DNA of 64,000 nt from Gammaproteobacteria bacterium (GTDB taxonomy: Bacteria; Pseudomonadota; Gammaproteobacteria; Pseudomonadales; Cellvibrionaceae), in assembly GCA_021151625.1 (NCBI GenBank), contig JAGKWY010000005.1:22710-86709 (forward strand), written 5' to 3'. Shown here piece by piece: positions 24,632-34,119 of the stretch. Numbering within the stretch: position 1 is the first letter of the stretch; every line of letters begins with the position of its first letter. A program made the translations under genes and the position numbers. The notes under the pieces are model-generated. The model was not told the origin of the DNA and did not search any database. It saw only the letters and a program-made list of their open reading frames with translations.

Positions 24632-25429
24632 ATGTTAGAAGCCGTTATTTTTGATTGGGCAGGCACGCTGGTGGATTTTGGTTCACGTGCACCCTTAAAG
24701 GCATTCGTGGAATTATTTGAAGAGCAGGGTGTAGCTATTACGCTGGCAGAAGCACGCGAACCTATGGGAACTGAAAAGCGTGAACATATTTGCCGATTGT
24801 TACAGCAGCCGCGCATCCAGCAAGCCTGGGTTGAACATCATGGGCAATTGCCAACCAGTGCGAAAATTGATGCACTCTACCAACGTTTGATTCCCTTGCA
24901 ACGCGAACAAATTGGATTACACACCAAATTAATTCCTGGCACCGTGGAGATGCTGGCTGCTGTGCGTGCGCGTGGATTAAAAGTGGGAACAACCACAGGT
25001 TATGGCCGTGCCATGATTGATAATTTAGTGAGTGCTGCGGCAGCGCAGGGTTTGGTCCCTGATTGTATTGTTGCGGCGGACGAAGTACCGGCGACCCGGC
25101 CAGCAGCGACAGCGGCACTTGCCAACCTGGTGCAGTTGGGCGTGAGTGCCGTGCAACACTGTGTAAAAGTGGATGATACTGCGCCGGGAATTAGTGAGGG
25201 GCGCAATGCTGGTATGTGGACAGTGGCCGTTGCTATCAGTGGTAATGCGGTCGGATTGGGTGAAACAGAATGGCAACAATTATCGCCCGAAACGAGTACG
25301 CGTTTACGTGAGCAGGCCTATCACAGTCTGGAGCATACGGGCGCTCATTATTTTATTGATTCGGTCGCTGATTTACCCGATGTATTGGCAGATATAGAAC
25401 GCCGGTTAGCGCGTGGTGAAAAGCCCTGA
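24632..25429 (+). CDS. phnX: Phosphonoacetaldehyde hydrolase (phosphonatase)
   Basis: PhnX cleaves phosphonoacetaldehyde to acetaldehyde and phosphate. It is a HAD-fold enzyme of 265 residues. The nucleophile is Asp8 in IFDWAGTLVDFGS, with Ala in place of the second Asp, as in known phosphonatases. Lys49 in EPMGTEKREHI is the Schiff-base lysine, equivalent to Lys53 of the Bacillus cereus enzyme. KVGTTTGYGR and VKVDDTAPGISEGRNAG are the later HAD motifs. The start is ATG 24632, with AGGA nine bases upstream; the frame is open further but overlaps the previous gene. It is the last enzyme of the operon that begins with the TonB receptor. Confidence 0.95.
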   Translation: MLEAVIFDWAGTLVDFGSRAPLKAFVELFEEQGVAITLAEAREPMGTEKREHICRLLQQPRIQQAWVEHHGQLPTSAKIDALYQRLIPLQREQIGLHTKLIPGTVEMLAAVRARGLKVGTTTGYGRAMIDNLVSAAAAQGLVPDCIVAADEVPATRPAATAALANLVQLGVSAVQHCVKVDDTAPGISEGRNAGMWTVAVAISGNAVGLGETEWQQLSPETSTRLREQAYHSLEHTGAHYFIDSVADLPDVLADIERRLARGEKP

Positions 25430-25517
25430 ACCTGATAAGCTGAACTGAAAAATAAGGTGTTTGCTAGGCATTGCCGTTTGCAACCCTTACACTAGGTGCC
25501 CTCAACCTGGGGGCACC

Positions 25518-26222
25518 ATGGACGCAATACCAATTTACCAACAACTGCGGCGGCATTTGCAAACGATTATCCACATGGGGCGTTTGCAAGCCAATGATAA
25601 ATTACCTTCTGAACGTGAGCTGGTGGAACAATTCAGCACCACGCGCATTACCTTGCGCGATGCATTGGTAAAATTGGAATCTGAAGGGCTTATTTATCGG
25701 CAAAATCGCCGCGGCTGGTTCGTGGCACCGGCGCGTTTTGTGATAGATGCAAAACGTAAAGTCAATTTCAATACCATGGCCAAAGAACAGGGGCGCATTG
25801 CGCAGACCCAGGTATTAAAAATTGAAAAATTCCCTGCCTCATCACAACTGAAAGACGCCATGCAAGTTAGCGGCAAGCATCAGTTGTTGTCGGTGCGTCG
25901 TGTGCGCAGCCTGGATGGTCGCCCGGTGTTAATTGAAGATCTATTTTTTGACACGCGCCGTTTTCCCGATTTTGAAAAATTTGATTTAAGCCAATCCATT
26001 ACCGAATTACAAAGTCATCACTATGGCGTCACTATTGGCAGTGAGACCTGCAATATTCAGGTGGGTAGCCTGGAGACTGATCAGGCTATTGCCCTGGGCT
26101 GCAGCGACGGGCACCCTTGTTTGAAAATGTTGCGCTGGCGCTATGACCAGGAACAAAAGTTGGTCGATTACAACATCGAGCATTGGTTGCACAATGCCGT
26201 TGAAATTACGGTTGATGCGTAA
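25518..26222 (+). CDS. GntR/HutC-family regulator of the phosphonate operon
   Basis: This 234-residue regulator has an N-terminal winged helix (PIYQQLRRHLQTIIHMG, LPSERELVEQFSTTRITLRD, GLIYRQNRRGWFV) and a C-terminal UTRA ligand-binding domain (SVRRVRSLDGRPVLIEDLFF, MLRWRYDQEQKLVDYNIEHW). It is close in design to PhnF and PhnR regulators of phosphonate genes. It is encoded 88 bases after phnX in the same direction. The start is ATG 25518; an upstream in-frame extension to 25461 lacks support. Probable operators are the two TGGT-x-TA-x-xCCA sites at 19295 and 19492. The ligand may be an aminophosphonate or intermediate. Confidence 0.9.
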   Translation: MDAIPIYQQLRRHLQTIIHMGRLQANDKLPSERELVEQFSTTRITLRDALVKLESEGLIYRQNRRGWFVAPARFVIDAKRKVNFNTMAKEQGRIAQTQVLKIEKFPASSQLKDAMQVSGKHQLLSVRRVRSLDGRPVLIEDLFFDTRRFPDFEKFDLSQSITELQSHHYGVTIGSETCNIQVGSLETDQAIALGCSDGHPCLKMLRWRYDQEQKLVDYNIEHWLHNAVEITVDA

Positions 26223-26349
26223 CATTTTTAAATACATTGAAAACCAGGCATCGTCCCTGATGCAAAGTGGCATTATTTTGTTCATAAAAAATCCCTCTCA
26301 CGTAATTTATTGTGAGTGTGCTGAGTCAGTTGTAACTGCTGTTACAAGT

Positions 26350-28101
26350 TTAAATTTCGACTGACTCTCCGTTGTTGTTTTTGGCAAACATTTTGGTGTA
26401 GCCGGTTGTATCAAAATTACTTTCCAATACCTTGCTTAGCAGATTGCTCTCTGCTTCTGTCGCTTTTGTTTCTGCCGGCAGTGGTTGTGCAGCAGGAATA
26501 AATGGCACAGCAGGTTTTGCGTGTTCATAGCGGCCTGAAGCAATCACCTGATTTTCATCCAACGCGTTTTTCAGCAACTGTTGTACTTGTGCGCTGGGTG
26601 AGTCGGCGGGGCAGGCGATCAGGTCCATATAATCCACACCCAAACGGTAGGGTGGCCATCCATTTTCCAAACCGGTTTTTACCAGGGCGCGATAACAATT
26701 TTTTGCACGCGCAACATCGTCGGGATTTTTGCGATCAAACAACAATGGAATAGTACCGGATAAAGTGCGCGATGAGCGTGAGGTCACTGCAAGCAGTGGG
26801 TCAAAGCCGTGATCGGTCAGACATTTACTCATCACACTGCGATAGCGTTCCACTTCATCGGCCATAAACGGAACCAACGGGGCGTACCATAAGATACCTG
26901 CACCATCTTTTGCCGGGTGCGAATTCAGGTCGAGTTTTTTCGCCGTTGGGTCAAGCGCGTAGGCGATTTTCAGGAAGGCAACAATCGGATAACCCTCTAC
27001 AGTTCCCAAGGTATTTACCAGTGCACCAAAGTGACGACGCAATGCGGCAAATCCCCACTTGGGTAAATAATCCTGAATTTTTTGCAGTTGCTTAATTTGC
27101 TCCGGGCTAAAGCTCCATACACGACAATTTTTTAAACGGCGGCGAATATCTTTTACTGAACCAGCTACAGCAGCGCGCGAACCATAAAGTGTTCCCAGGC
27201 CTGTCCAGGCGGAAATTTTTCGCTGTGTGGCTAAATCGCGTAAGTAATTTGCACGTGCTTCACCTTTGAGTGGAGATACCAACGGCGTATCTACTTGCGT
27301 AGAAAGAATGCGGCAATCGTTCATCATAATAATGCCGCCTATGCCAGGAATATCCTCAGTTAATTTATTCAGCTCCGTTTGGCTTGCAATAAACGCGTCA
27401 TTGGATTTCCATTCAAATACCAAAATGCGTGTGGCTTCCGGTGCGCGGGCGAGTTGCACACGGGCTTTGGTAACTATGCCGAAATTGCCTTGCCGCAATA
27501 ACCCTGCCCAGGAATAACCGGTACCCGCATTCCAGCGTTTGGCCATTTCGGCGCAACCTAAATCTTGATAGGTATGGCGAAACTCGGTGCCATTACCCCA
27601 AAAACCTTCCAATTCACAAATCGCATTAAAGTGATCGGCAATGGGAGTTAAGCCGTATCCGCCATCCAATGCGTTGCCGAGGATGTTGCCGTTGGGGCCA
27701 ACGCCGGTGGTGGGCACTAATAAATTTGCACCGGATTTTTTTATTGCCGCGTGTAAATCACTTTGGGTTACACCGGGTTCAATCAACGCCGTTGATGAGT
27801 GAACATCGATATACACACGGCGCAGTTGCGATAAATCCAGAATAAAACTGCGCGTATCAACCGGCAGCGAAGTGCCGTATCCAAAATTGCGCCCGCCGCT
27901 GATGGGCCAGAGCGGCACTTTGAATTCGTTGGCGAGCGCCAGTACGGCTTCAACCGCATCGACCTCTTTGACGATAATGGCTCCGGCAGGCAGGCGTTGG
28001 CTCGCACCTGTATCTGCACCATATTGAAAAGCCGCTTCTTCACGACTCAAGGTTTTGGTTCCGGGGATGCGCAATACTTCGCTGAAAAAAGTGCTGGTCA
28101 T
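26350..28101 (-). CDS. VAO/PCMH-type FAD-linked oxidase
   Basis: This 583-residue flavin oxidase belongs to the vanillyl-alcohol oxidase/p-cresol methylhydroxylase family. The FAD-binding PCMH domain is clear: PLWPISGGRNFGYGTS, FILDLSQLRRVYIDVHSSTA, EPGVTQSDLHAAI, and GPNGNILGNALDGGYGLTP. The C-terminal substrate domain fits the 4-phenol-oxidising type, so phenolic side chains (lignin-derived) are possible substrates. The start is taken as ATG 28101, with AAAGGA eight bases upstream; another ATG two codons earlier is too close to that site. It converges with the phosphonate regulator and diverges from the LRR lipoprotein. Link to the phosphonate operon is not evident. Confidence 0.88.
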   Translation of the reverse strand: MTSTFFSEVLRIPGTKTLSREEAAFQYGADTGASQRLPAGAIIVKEVDAVEAVLALANEFKVPLWPISGGRNFGYGTSLPVDTRSFILDLSQLRRVYIDVHSSTALIEPGVTQSDLHAAIKKSGANLLVPTTGVGPNGNILGNALDGGYGLTPIADHFNAICELEGFWGNGTEFRHTYQDLGCAEMAKRWNAGTGYSWAGLLRQGNFGIVTKARVQLARAPEATRILVFEWKSNDAFIASQTELNKLTEDIPGIGGIIMMNDCRILSTQVDTPLVSPLKGEARANYLRDLATQRKISAWTGLGTLYGSRAAVAGSVKDIRRRLKNCRVWSFSPEQIKQLQKIQDYLPKWGFAALRRHFGALVNTLGTVEGYPIVAFLKIAYALDPTAKKLDLNSHPAKDGAGILWYAPLVPFMADEVERYRSVMSKCLTDHGFDPLLAVTSRSSRTLSGTIPLLFDRKNPDDVARAKNCYRALVKTGLENGWPPYRLGVDYMDLIACPADSPSAQVQQLLKNALDENQVIASGRYEHAKPAVPFIPAAQPLPAETKATEAESNLLSKVLESNFDTTGYTKMFAKNNNGESVEI

Positions 28102-28499
28102 ATTCATTTTCCTTTCAAATGCTGAATGACGAAATTGCTTGAAGAGCAAAAGGTCGGCTTGACACTGCACGCGAAAAAAATGTCCAAAAAATCGACACTC
28201 ACGGCAGTCAAGCAAGCATGAGCAAGAACTATGACAAGTCTGGATTTGTTAATGATTTCAACAGCTTTACTGCAAAAATCAAAACGCTTGTAAAAAATAA
28301 GCCATGATTTTGGCGTTTAGCAAAACCTTTGATGAAATGCGGGAATTTAACTAAATGCTGAATAAAGAATTGGTTATTTGATATGGGGTGTCGCTAAAAA
28401 CATTATTTTACAATTGAATACCATTGAAGTGGCCCCTACTTAGGGAGACGGGTGGTAAACTTTAGTGAATGGTTTTTAGGTTATTGGTGGAGAGATATT
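28102..28499. other. Divergent intergenic region
   Basis: This 398-base gap contains the promoters of the VAO-type oxidase (left) and the LRR lipoprotein (right). It holds a loose inverted repeat (AAAACGC near 28280 and GCGTTTAG near 28312) and AT-rich stretches. No operator, RNA gene or further coding frame is convincing. Confidence 0.45.
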
Positions 28500-30110
28500 A
28501 TGGGTGGAGCAAAAGTGTTAACAGGTTTGCGTGAATGTTGTGCGCTGATGCTGATAATGAGCCTTGCTGCTTGCGGCGGCAGTTCAGGTAACAATGCATC
28601 TGTAAGCTCCTCTACTACAACTTCTGCCAGCGTTACGGCTAATTCCAGTGTTGTGGCTTCAAGTGGTGCTAGTTCAGCACAAAGCAGTGGCAGCTCCGTA
28701 ACAAACTTTTCCAGTTCGATTGGCTCCAGCAGCAGTCAATTAAATTCTTCTTTAGCTGCATCCAATGCGCAATCCTCTTCGTCCATTTCGACGGAACTAT
28801 TTATTAATGCGCTTTACAATAAAGGTGGTGTGATTAGTCCTTTTGGTTTTGTCGATATAGCGCAAGACGAAATAAAAACATTTAGTGTGCAAGCAGAGAG
28901 CGGTTACAAACTTGCGGGCGTAAATGGTTGCAATGGTCGTGTGGAGGCCAATCAAATAGTTGCTGGTCCAGTTAACGCAAGCTGCATTATGAATGTGAGC
29001 TTTGTTCGTATAGGGTCACTGGCAGATCAACTCAAGCTCACTGACCGAGGCCTCATTCGCTGTATTACCGCCATGGAGGACGATAGCAAAACGCCTTTAA
29101 CTGCTGAAGGGATTACCTCATTGAGTTGTGGCAGTTTGTTTGATCCAGTTGCCTCGCTGGACGAGCTGAAATTATTTCCCAACCTGACATCCCTGGCATT
29201 GACTGGCACACGCTTGAAAGGGACCTGGGATTTTGGCTTTTTTCAATCGCTGGAATCCTTGAATCTTTACGACAACGAACTGGATGCGGTAAATGTTTCG
29301 ACCAATACTCGCTTGACGGAATTAAATGTTGCCAAAAATCATTTGCGAGAAATTGATCTGGCTAATTTAACCAAACTCAAATTGCTGAATCTGGCCGATA
29401 ATCGCATTGCTGAGATCAATTTGTTGACGAATACCCAATTGGAAAGTGTGGATCTTGAATCCAACTTGTTTACGCAAATAATGGTCAGTCATCTGAAAGA
29501 TTTGCGCCAATTGTATTTGTCGCGCAACCAGCTCTCTGCAGTGGATTACAGCCAGAATATTTTGTTGACTGATTTAACCCTGGGTTGGAATACAGTCACT
29601 GCAGTTGATACCAGTATGTTGCCCGAGTTGGCCTATCTAAATGCGGCGGGTTTGGGGTTGGGTACGATTAATCTTGCCCAAAATAACAAACTGGCTGACC
29701 TGCGGGTAATGGAAAATAAACTCGCCGCATTGGATGTATCCATGTTGAATCAGCTAAGCCGTTTGGATGTCTATAAAAATCAATTAACTGCGCTGGATTT
29801 GCTCAGTAATACCAAACTCTCCGAGTTGAATTTAATTGATAATAAAATTACCAGTTTATCTATTGCGCAATTGCCGGAGTTGAAATTGCTATCGGCTTCA
29901 TATAATCAACTCACTAGTATTGATTTTTCGAAAAATACCCAGTTGAAATGGGTGTTGATAACAGATAATAGTTTAACTAGTGTGACCGGCATTGAGAAAC
30001 TCAGCAAAGATTCCGAACTGAATTTTTCTAATAATCCGCTAGATGCAGCGACTAAAGCGTATCTGTTTGACTTGTTCGATAAGCAGGGCTATGAAGATTT
30101 GTTTTTCTAG
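28500..30110 (+). CDS. Leucine-rich-repeat lipoprotein with serine-rich linker
   Basis: This 536-residue surface lipoprotein has a type II signal peptide with lipobox SLAAC (Cys25), followed by a Ser/Thr/Ala-rich linker to about residue 95. A short beta-rich domain follows. From about residue 220 there are about a dozen leucine-rich repeats of 21 residues (for example LTELNVAKNHLREIDLANLT), which should form a curved binding surface. The start is ATG 28500, with GGAG seven bases upstream. Serine linkers of this type are common in Cellvibrio secreted enzymes. LRR lipoproteins often bind proteins or polysaccharides. No catalytic domain is visible, and the partner is unknown. Confidence 0.88.
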   Translation: MGGAKVLTGLRECCALMLIMSLAACGGSSGNNASVSSSTTTSASVTANSSVVASSGASSAQSSGSSVTNFSSSIGSSSSQLNSSLAASNAQSSSSISTELFINALYNKGGVISPFGFVDIAQDEIKTFSVQAESGYKLAGVNGCNGRVEANQIVAGPVNASCIMNVSFVRIGSLADQLKLTDRGLIRCITAMEDDSKTPLTAEGITSLSCGSLFDPVASLDELKLFPNLTSLALTGTRLKGTWDFGFFQSLESLNLYDNELDAVNVSTNTRLTELNVAKNHLREIDLANLTKLKLLNLADNRIAEINLLTNTQLESVDLESNLFTQIMVSHLKDLRQLYLSRNQLSAVDYSQNILLTDLTLGWNTVTAVDTSMLPELAYLNAAGLGLGTINLAQNNKLADLRVMENKLAALDVSMLNQLSRLDVYKNQLTALDLLSNTKLSELNLIDNKITSLSIAQLPELKLLSASYNQLTSIDFSKNTQLKWVLITDNSLTSVTGIEKLSKDSELNFSNNPLDAATKAYLFDLFDKQGYEDLFF

Positions 30111-30132
30111 AGCATTTGATTTTCGTAAAAAG

Positions 30133-30160
30133 AAAAGCCCCGAATATCGGGGCTTTTTTT
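30133..30160. terminator. Bidirectional terminator between the LRR lipoprotein and dapE
   Basis: An 11-bp stem (AAAAGCCCCGA with TCGGGGCTTTT) closes a three-base loop, with A and T runs on both sides. It serves convergent genes ending at 30110 and 30181. Confidence 0.9.
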
Positions 30161-30180
30161 CAGGTATGGTTTCAGGTTGG

Positions 30181-31335
30181 TTAGCTCGCCAGCAGCGCTT
30201 CCAATGTGCGCTCATAAATAGCTGTGAGCTTATTCAAATCCTCAGCGCTGATGCACTCATTTACTTTGTGAATGGTTGCATTGATGGGGCCCAACTCAAC
30301 TACTTGTGCGCCTGTTGGTGCAATAAAGCGGCCATCTGATGTGCCACCTGAAGTAGATAATTCAGTATCCAAACCGGTTTCGGTTTTAATCGCAGTGACT
30401 ACTGCGTTTACCAAATCACCGCGCGGCGTTAAAAAGGGTTGGCCACTCAGGGTCCATTGCAAATCGTATTTCACGCCGTGTTTATCCAGAATGGCGTGAG
30501 TGCGCTCGCGCAGAATCTGTTCGGTCAGTTCCGTGGAAAAACGGAAATTAAACACCACAGTGACTTCGCCGGGAATGACATTGGTTGCACCGGTGCCGCC
30601 GTTGATGTTGGATACCTGGAAACTGGTAGCAGGGAAAAATTCATTACCATCGTCCCAGTGTTCCGCCGCTAACTCTGCTAATGCCGGTGCTAATTTATGG
30701 ATTGGGTTATCGGCCAGGTGTGGGTAGGCTACATGGCCCTGAATACCTTTTACGGTAAGCACCGCACCGAGTGAACCGCGACGACCATTTTTAATCACAT
30801 CGCCAACCACTTTAGTGCTGGAGGGTTCGCCCACAATGCACCAGGTCATTTTGGTATTGCGTGCTTCCAGCCATTCCACGACTTTGACTGTACCGTTAAT
30901 GGAAGGGCCTTCTTCATCGCTGGTAATTAAAAAGGCGATGCGGCCTTTGTGGTTAGGGTGCTCGGCAACAAAATTTTCACAGGCGATCACCATGCTGGCG
31001 AGCGAGCCTTTCATATCGGCTGCGCCGCGACCATGCAACATGCCGTCGATAATTTGTGGCTCAAACGGCGGGTTATTCCAATTAGCTTCCGGGCCAGTGG
31101 GAACCACATCGGTATGGCCGGCAAAGGCCAGAATGGGGCCAGCGTCACCATCAGCTCCGGTTCGGATCGCCCAGAAGTTATCCACTTCATCAAAGCGCAA
31201 ACGCTCGGTTTTAAAGCCTATGGCCTCCAGGCGTTTGATCATCAATTCCTGGCAGCCATCGTCCTCCGGGGTTACCGAACGGCAGCGGATCAGGTCAGTG
31301 GCAAGTTGCAGGGTAGGGGTTAGCGCAGAAGTCAT
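30181..31335 (-). CDS. dapE: Succinyl-diaminopimelate desuccinylase
   Basis: DapE removes succinate from N-succinyl-LL-diaminopimelate in lysine and peptidoglycan synthesis. It is a dizinc M20-family enzyme of 384 residues. Metal ligands and catalytic residues are visible: FAGHTDVVPTG, GRGAADMKGSLA, the SDEEGPS pair with the catalytic Glu, and the C-terminal NATIHKVNECI. STSGGTSDGRFIAPTG is typical for DapE. The start is ATG 31335; an in-frame TTG 18 bases upstream is unlikely. In Pseudomonas-type genomes dapE is usually with dapD; here it follows a hydrolase gene separated by a hairpin. Confidence 0.95.
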   Translation of the reverse strand: MTSALTPTLQLATDLIRCRSVTPEDDGCQELMIKRLEAIGFKTERLRFDEVDNFWAIRTGADGDAGPILAFAGHTDVVPTGPEANWNNPPFEPQIIDGMLHGRGAADMKGSLASMVIACENFVAEHPNHKGRIAFLITSDEEGPSINGTVKVVEWLEARNTKMTWCIVGEPSSTKVVGDVIKNGRRGSLGAVLTVKGIQGHVAYPHLADNPIHKLAPALAELAAEHWDDGNEFFPATSFQVSNINGGTGATNVIPGEVTVVFNFRFSTELTEQILRERTHAILDKHGVKYDLQWTLSGQPFLTPRGDLVNAVVTAIKTETGLDTELSTSGGTSDGRFIAPTGAQVVELGPINATIHKVNECISAEDLNKLTAIYERTLEALLAS

Positions 31336-31395
31336 GGTGTAATCCGGAGTCAAAAAAATTCGGCGCCAATTCTACGCGATTTTGTTGTTATTGCG

Positions 31396-31437
31396 AGCAA
31401 ATCCCCTTTTTGGGTCCTTGTAAAAAAGGGATTTGCT
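31396..31437. terminator. Hairpin between the lipoprotein hydrolase and dapE
   Basis: AGCAAATCCC pairs with GGGATTTGCT, extended by CTTTTT/AAAAAA, leaving a loop of about ten bases. It lies 23 bases after the hydrolase stop. It could terminate the minus-strand hydrolase transcript, although T-runs are inside rather than after the stem. Confidence 0.55.
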
Positions 31438-31459
31438 GTTTGCGAGGATGTCCGATTGT

Positions 31460-32800
31460 TTAGGGTTGTGTTGCGGCGGGAGTGAGTCCCGCGCGCATAG
31501 TGGCTTCGTTGTTAGTGGTGACCAGCACCATCTCCTGAATAAACTGCGTGAGTGATTCACCCCAAATGTTGTTGTGGTCGGGAATTATTTTTTTATCGAC
31601 GTACACATTTAAATAGGGATTGAATGACGTAGTTTTGCCAAGGTGAGTTAGTTTTACCGTAGAAAAATCCAATGTACTTTTGTTGTCCTGAGCCTGCCAC
31701 TGCAACTGTAATTTAAGCAGTTGTGCCATGGTATCGCCCGCTATGGCTTTATCTTGCGGTTTCATCACGTGAGAATGAAACGGCGTAAAGTGGCCCACGG
31801 CGATTCGATCGGCACTGCTTTCGCGAATTTTACGTACCTGGGCTTTACCGTCCGCACACTCATAGCGGGATAAATGTTTGTGCGATTCAAATAGCGTGCT
31901 AAAAAAACGCCCCGCCGGAAATGCAGTTCCTGTTGCATCGTCGCCTTCCGATGTAAGAATTAACAGGCGCGGCATTTGACTGGAAAAATAACGCCGGCAT
32001 TGATCCTGGGCTATATCAAACAAAGTTGAATAACGCATAGCTTCAAAGGCCGGGTTAATCAACAACACCAAATCGCCGAAGCCGCGCGCATCGCCTTGAA
32101 AACTCTTGCCGGGTCTGCTGTCAAAAAAACGATCCACCATCAATTGTTGCAGTGAGGTAAACAGCACTGCTCCACCAAAGCTGTGACCGATGCTGACCAT
32201 GCGACTGTCGTGTAGTGGTGTGCGCGTGTTTTGCACATTGACGATTTGTTCAAGCTTCACCAATACTTCAGTGACACCTTGCAAACCCACTTCGTGGGCG
32301 ACTTTTTTTCTGTCCCAGAATGTCAGGTGGTGAATTACCGGTGTTGTCAGGGATTCACCACGCCAGCCGAGATAAACTCCCAATACCTTGCGCGGCTTTC
32401 TGTTGAGTAATGGCGCCATCGCATTTTCATTGGCGGCGATATCACCCAATAATTTTTGGTAAGACTCAATATTGCTATCACCTGCTTTGGCGGTGTGATG
32501 CCAGCCATGGATAAATACGGAAAGAATAATATCTTCATCGCCAGCAAGTTCGGTGTAGGTCTGAATAAGGTTTTCTGCTTGCTCCCTGGTATAGGCTTGT
32601 CCCTGGTCATCAAATTCGGTAAAACCCAAATAAAATTCACGCGCAGAACCCTGCGCGTAATGGATAACCGAATTGCTGCTGCAATCTTCCTTGTCTGCCT
32701 GACAGAGCGAAAAGTTTTTGCGGTACAGTGCGTTGGGTGTACAGCCACTACAAAGTAGTAGCGAACATAACACCAGACACAGGAAACCAGAGTTGCGCAT
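31460..32800 (-). CDS. Alpha/beta-hydrolase lipoprotein
   Basis: This 446-residue predicted lipoprotein has the lipobox LCSGC (Cys20) after a short hydrophobic signal. The hydrolase core shows a strand and oxyanion-type turn (ILSVFIHGWHH) and the nucleophile elbow GHSFGGAVLF with Ser in G-H-S-F-G. A late His (VGHFTPFHSHV) could complete the triad. It is likely a cell-envelope esterase or lipase, but the substrate is unknown. ATG 32800 has GAGGGA five bases upstream, lying in the end of the preceding TPR gene, whose stop is two bases away. The two genes are coupled. Confidence 0.8.
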   Translation of the reverse strand: MRNSGFLCLVLCSLLLCSGCTPNALYRKNFSLCQADKEDCSSNSVIHYAQGSAREFYLGFTEFDDQGQAYTREQAENLIQTYTELAGDEDIILSVFIHGWHHTAKAGDSNIESYQKLLGDIAANENAMAPLLNRKPRKVLGVYLGWRGESLTTPVIHHLTFWDRKKVAHEVGLQGVTEVLVKLEQIVNVQNTRTPLHDSRMVSIGHSFGGAVLFTSLQQLMVDRFFDSRPGKSFQGDARGFGDLVLLINPAFEAMRYSTLFDIAQDQCRRYFSSQMPRLLILTSEGDDATGTAFPAGRFFSTLFESHKHLSRYECADGKAQVRKIRESSADRIAVGHFTPFHSHVMKPQDKAIAGDTMAQLLKLQLQWQAQDNKSTLDFSTVKLTHLGKTTSFNPYLNVYVDKKIIPDHNNIWGESLTQFIQEMVLVTTNNEATMRAGLTPAATQP

Positions 32801-32802
32801 GA

Positions 32803-34068
32803 TTAATCCCTCATGGAGAGCTCTTGCAACAATTGCGGCGCAGTGGATAAAACATCCGGCTGCACCAGTGATATTCCATAAGTGTTGGCAATTAGAATCA
32901 CATCCGCTGTGCGCCAGGGGGTAGCAGCGAGCTGTTGTGCAAGCTGTTGTGCTTCGTCATTTTGTTGTTCAAGCTGCAATACTTTAATGCGCTGGATAAG
33001 CGCTTCGGCATTGGGGCGAGCTTGTACATTTGCCAGCGATAATTCCAGCAAGCGCGCGCGATTTTCTGCAGTTGGATGGGCTTGTTGTTGCTCAATCCAT
33101 ACATCGAGTAAATGGCCTGCTGCTGCCAGTGGATAGTGCCCATAACGATTTACAAAATGTGTTTCGGCATCCTGTTTTAATTGTTGTGCACGTACGGGGT
33201 CGGTATTTTCCAGCAAACTACCCAAAGCAAAAAAATACATGGGGTTATCGGATTTTTTTATCACCGCTTCATAAAGCGTAATGGCTTCATCGTTATTGCC
33301 CAGCAGCGCCAGTGTTTCTGCCAGATGTTCTTCTATCAACCAATGACCCGGATAAATTTGATTGGCTTGGGCAAAATGAACCTTGGCCTCAGGATAATGC
33401 TCATTTTCCAAATCAATAATGCCACGCTGCAATTCCAGCCAGGCGTAGTCTTTTATTTGCTTTACGGATAAACGCGATTGCGCGGCTTGATAAAACTGAT
33501 CCGCGAGTGCGGAGTCGCCGAATTTGTGCAGCAAGTGCGCGTAGAGTGCGATGTCACTCCATTGCGGTGCTTCCGCGAGGCGATTATCCAGCATCGCCAG
33601 TGCATTGCGGTAATCGCCTTGCTGCAAATATAAATCCAGCTGCAAGTCTTGCAGGCGCGAATCGTGACGGGAATCACCCAGTGTTTCCAATAACGCTTTG
33701 CCACGCACCACTTCGTGCATGGAGAGCAATAATTTTGCGCGAATCAGGTTTAACTCGCGGTCCTGCGCAAATAATTCGAGTGCGATTTCTGCATCTTTGG
33801 CGGTGGCGAAATTGCCGGTGTGTTTAGCCAATTGATAAAACACAAATGCAGATTGCGGATTCTCTTTGCTGAGGCTGTGATGCTTTGTTTCAAGCTGTTG
33901 CAAGTCTTGCAGATAGCTTGGCCCTTGCGGCAATTGCGCACCGCGCCAATAGCTAATTGCTGCCAACACAACCAGCGCCAGTAACAGTGAAAGTCCAACG
34001 GCGAATAAAATCCGGCGCAGAAGTGGGTTCGGCCTTTCAGAATAAGAGGAGTAAATTACGTCATTCAT
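32803..34068 (-). CDS. Membrane-anchored TPR protein
   Basis: This protein of about 421 residues has one membrane helix near the N-terminus (RRILFAVGLSLLLALVVLAA). The rest is helical and probably periplasmic, with tetratricopeptide-like repeats, for example QGDYRNALAMLDNRLAEAP and LLGNNDEAITLYEAVIKKS. Such proteins act as scaffolds for protein complexes. The start is taken as ATG 34068; an in-frame ATG five codons upstream is possible. It is translationally coupled to the downstream hydrolase lipoprotein, and a terminator separates it from the DUF4331 gene. No enzymatic motif is present. Confidence 0.75.
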   Translation of the reverse strand: MNDVIYSSYSERPNPLLRRILFAVGLSLLLALVVLAAISYWRGAQLPQGPSYLQDLQQLETKHHSLSKENPQSAFVFYQLAKHTGNFATAKDAEIALELFAQDRELNLIRAKLLLSMHEVVRGKALLETLGDSRHDSRLQDLQLDLYLQQGDYRNALAMLDNRLAEAPQWSDIALYAHLLHKFGDSALADQFYQAAQSRLSVKQIKDYAWLELQRGIIDLENEHYPEAKVHFAQANQIYPGHWLIEEHLAETLALLGNNDEAITLYEAVIKKSDNPMYFFALGSLLENTDPVRAQQLKQDAETHFVNRYGHYPLAAAGHLLDVWIEQQQAHPTAENRARLLELSLANVQARPNAEALIQRIKVLQLEQQNDEAQQLAQQLAATPWRTADVILIANTYGISLVQPDVLSTAPQLLQELSMRD

Positions 34069-34090
34069 GTTGATCTGTTCCATAAAAATT

Positions 34091-34114
34091 AAAAAGCGCC
34101 CGCGTGGGGCGCTT
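34091..34114 (-). terminator. Terminator after the DUF4331 gene
   Basis: On the minus strand AAGCGCCCC and GGGCGCTT form a G/C-rich stem followed by TTTTTAATTTTT. It lies six bases past the DUF4331 stop and separates this group from the TPR/hydrolase pair, which may still be reached by read-through. Confidence 0.8.
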
Positions 34115-34119
34115 CATAT

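Noticed and set aside
30815..31342. Plus-strand frames opposite dapE
   Set aside because: They overlap a certain gene and are composed of antisense codons of it.
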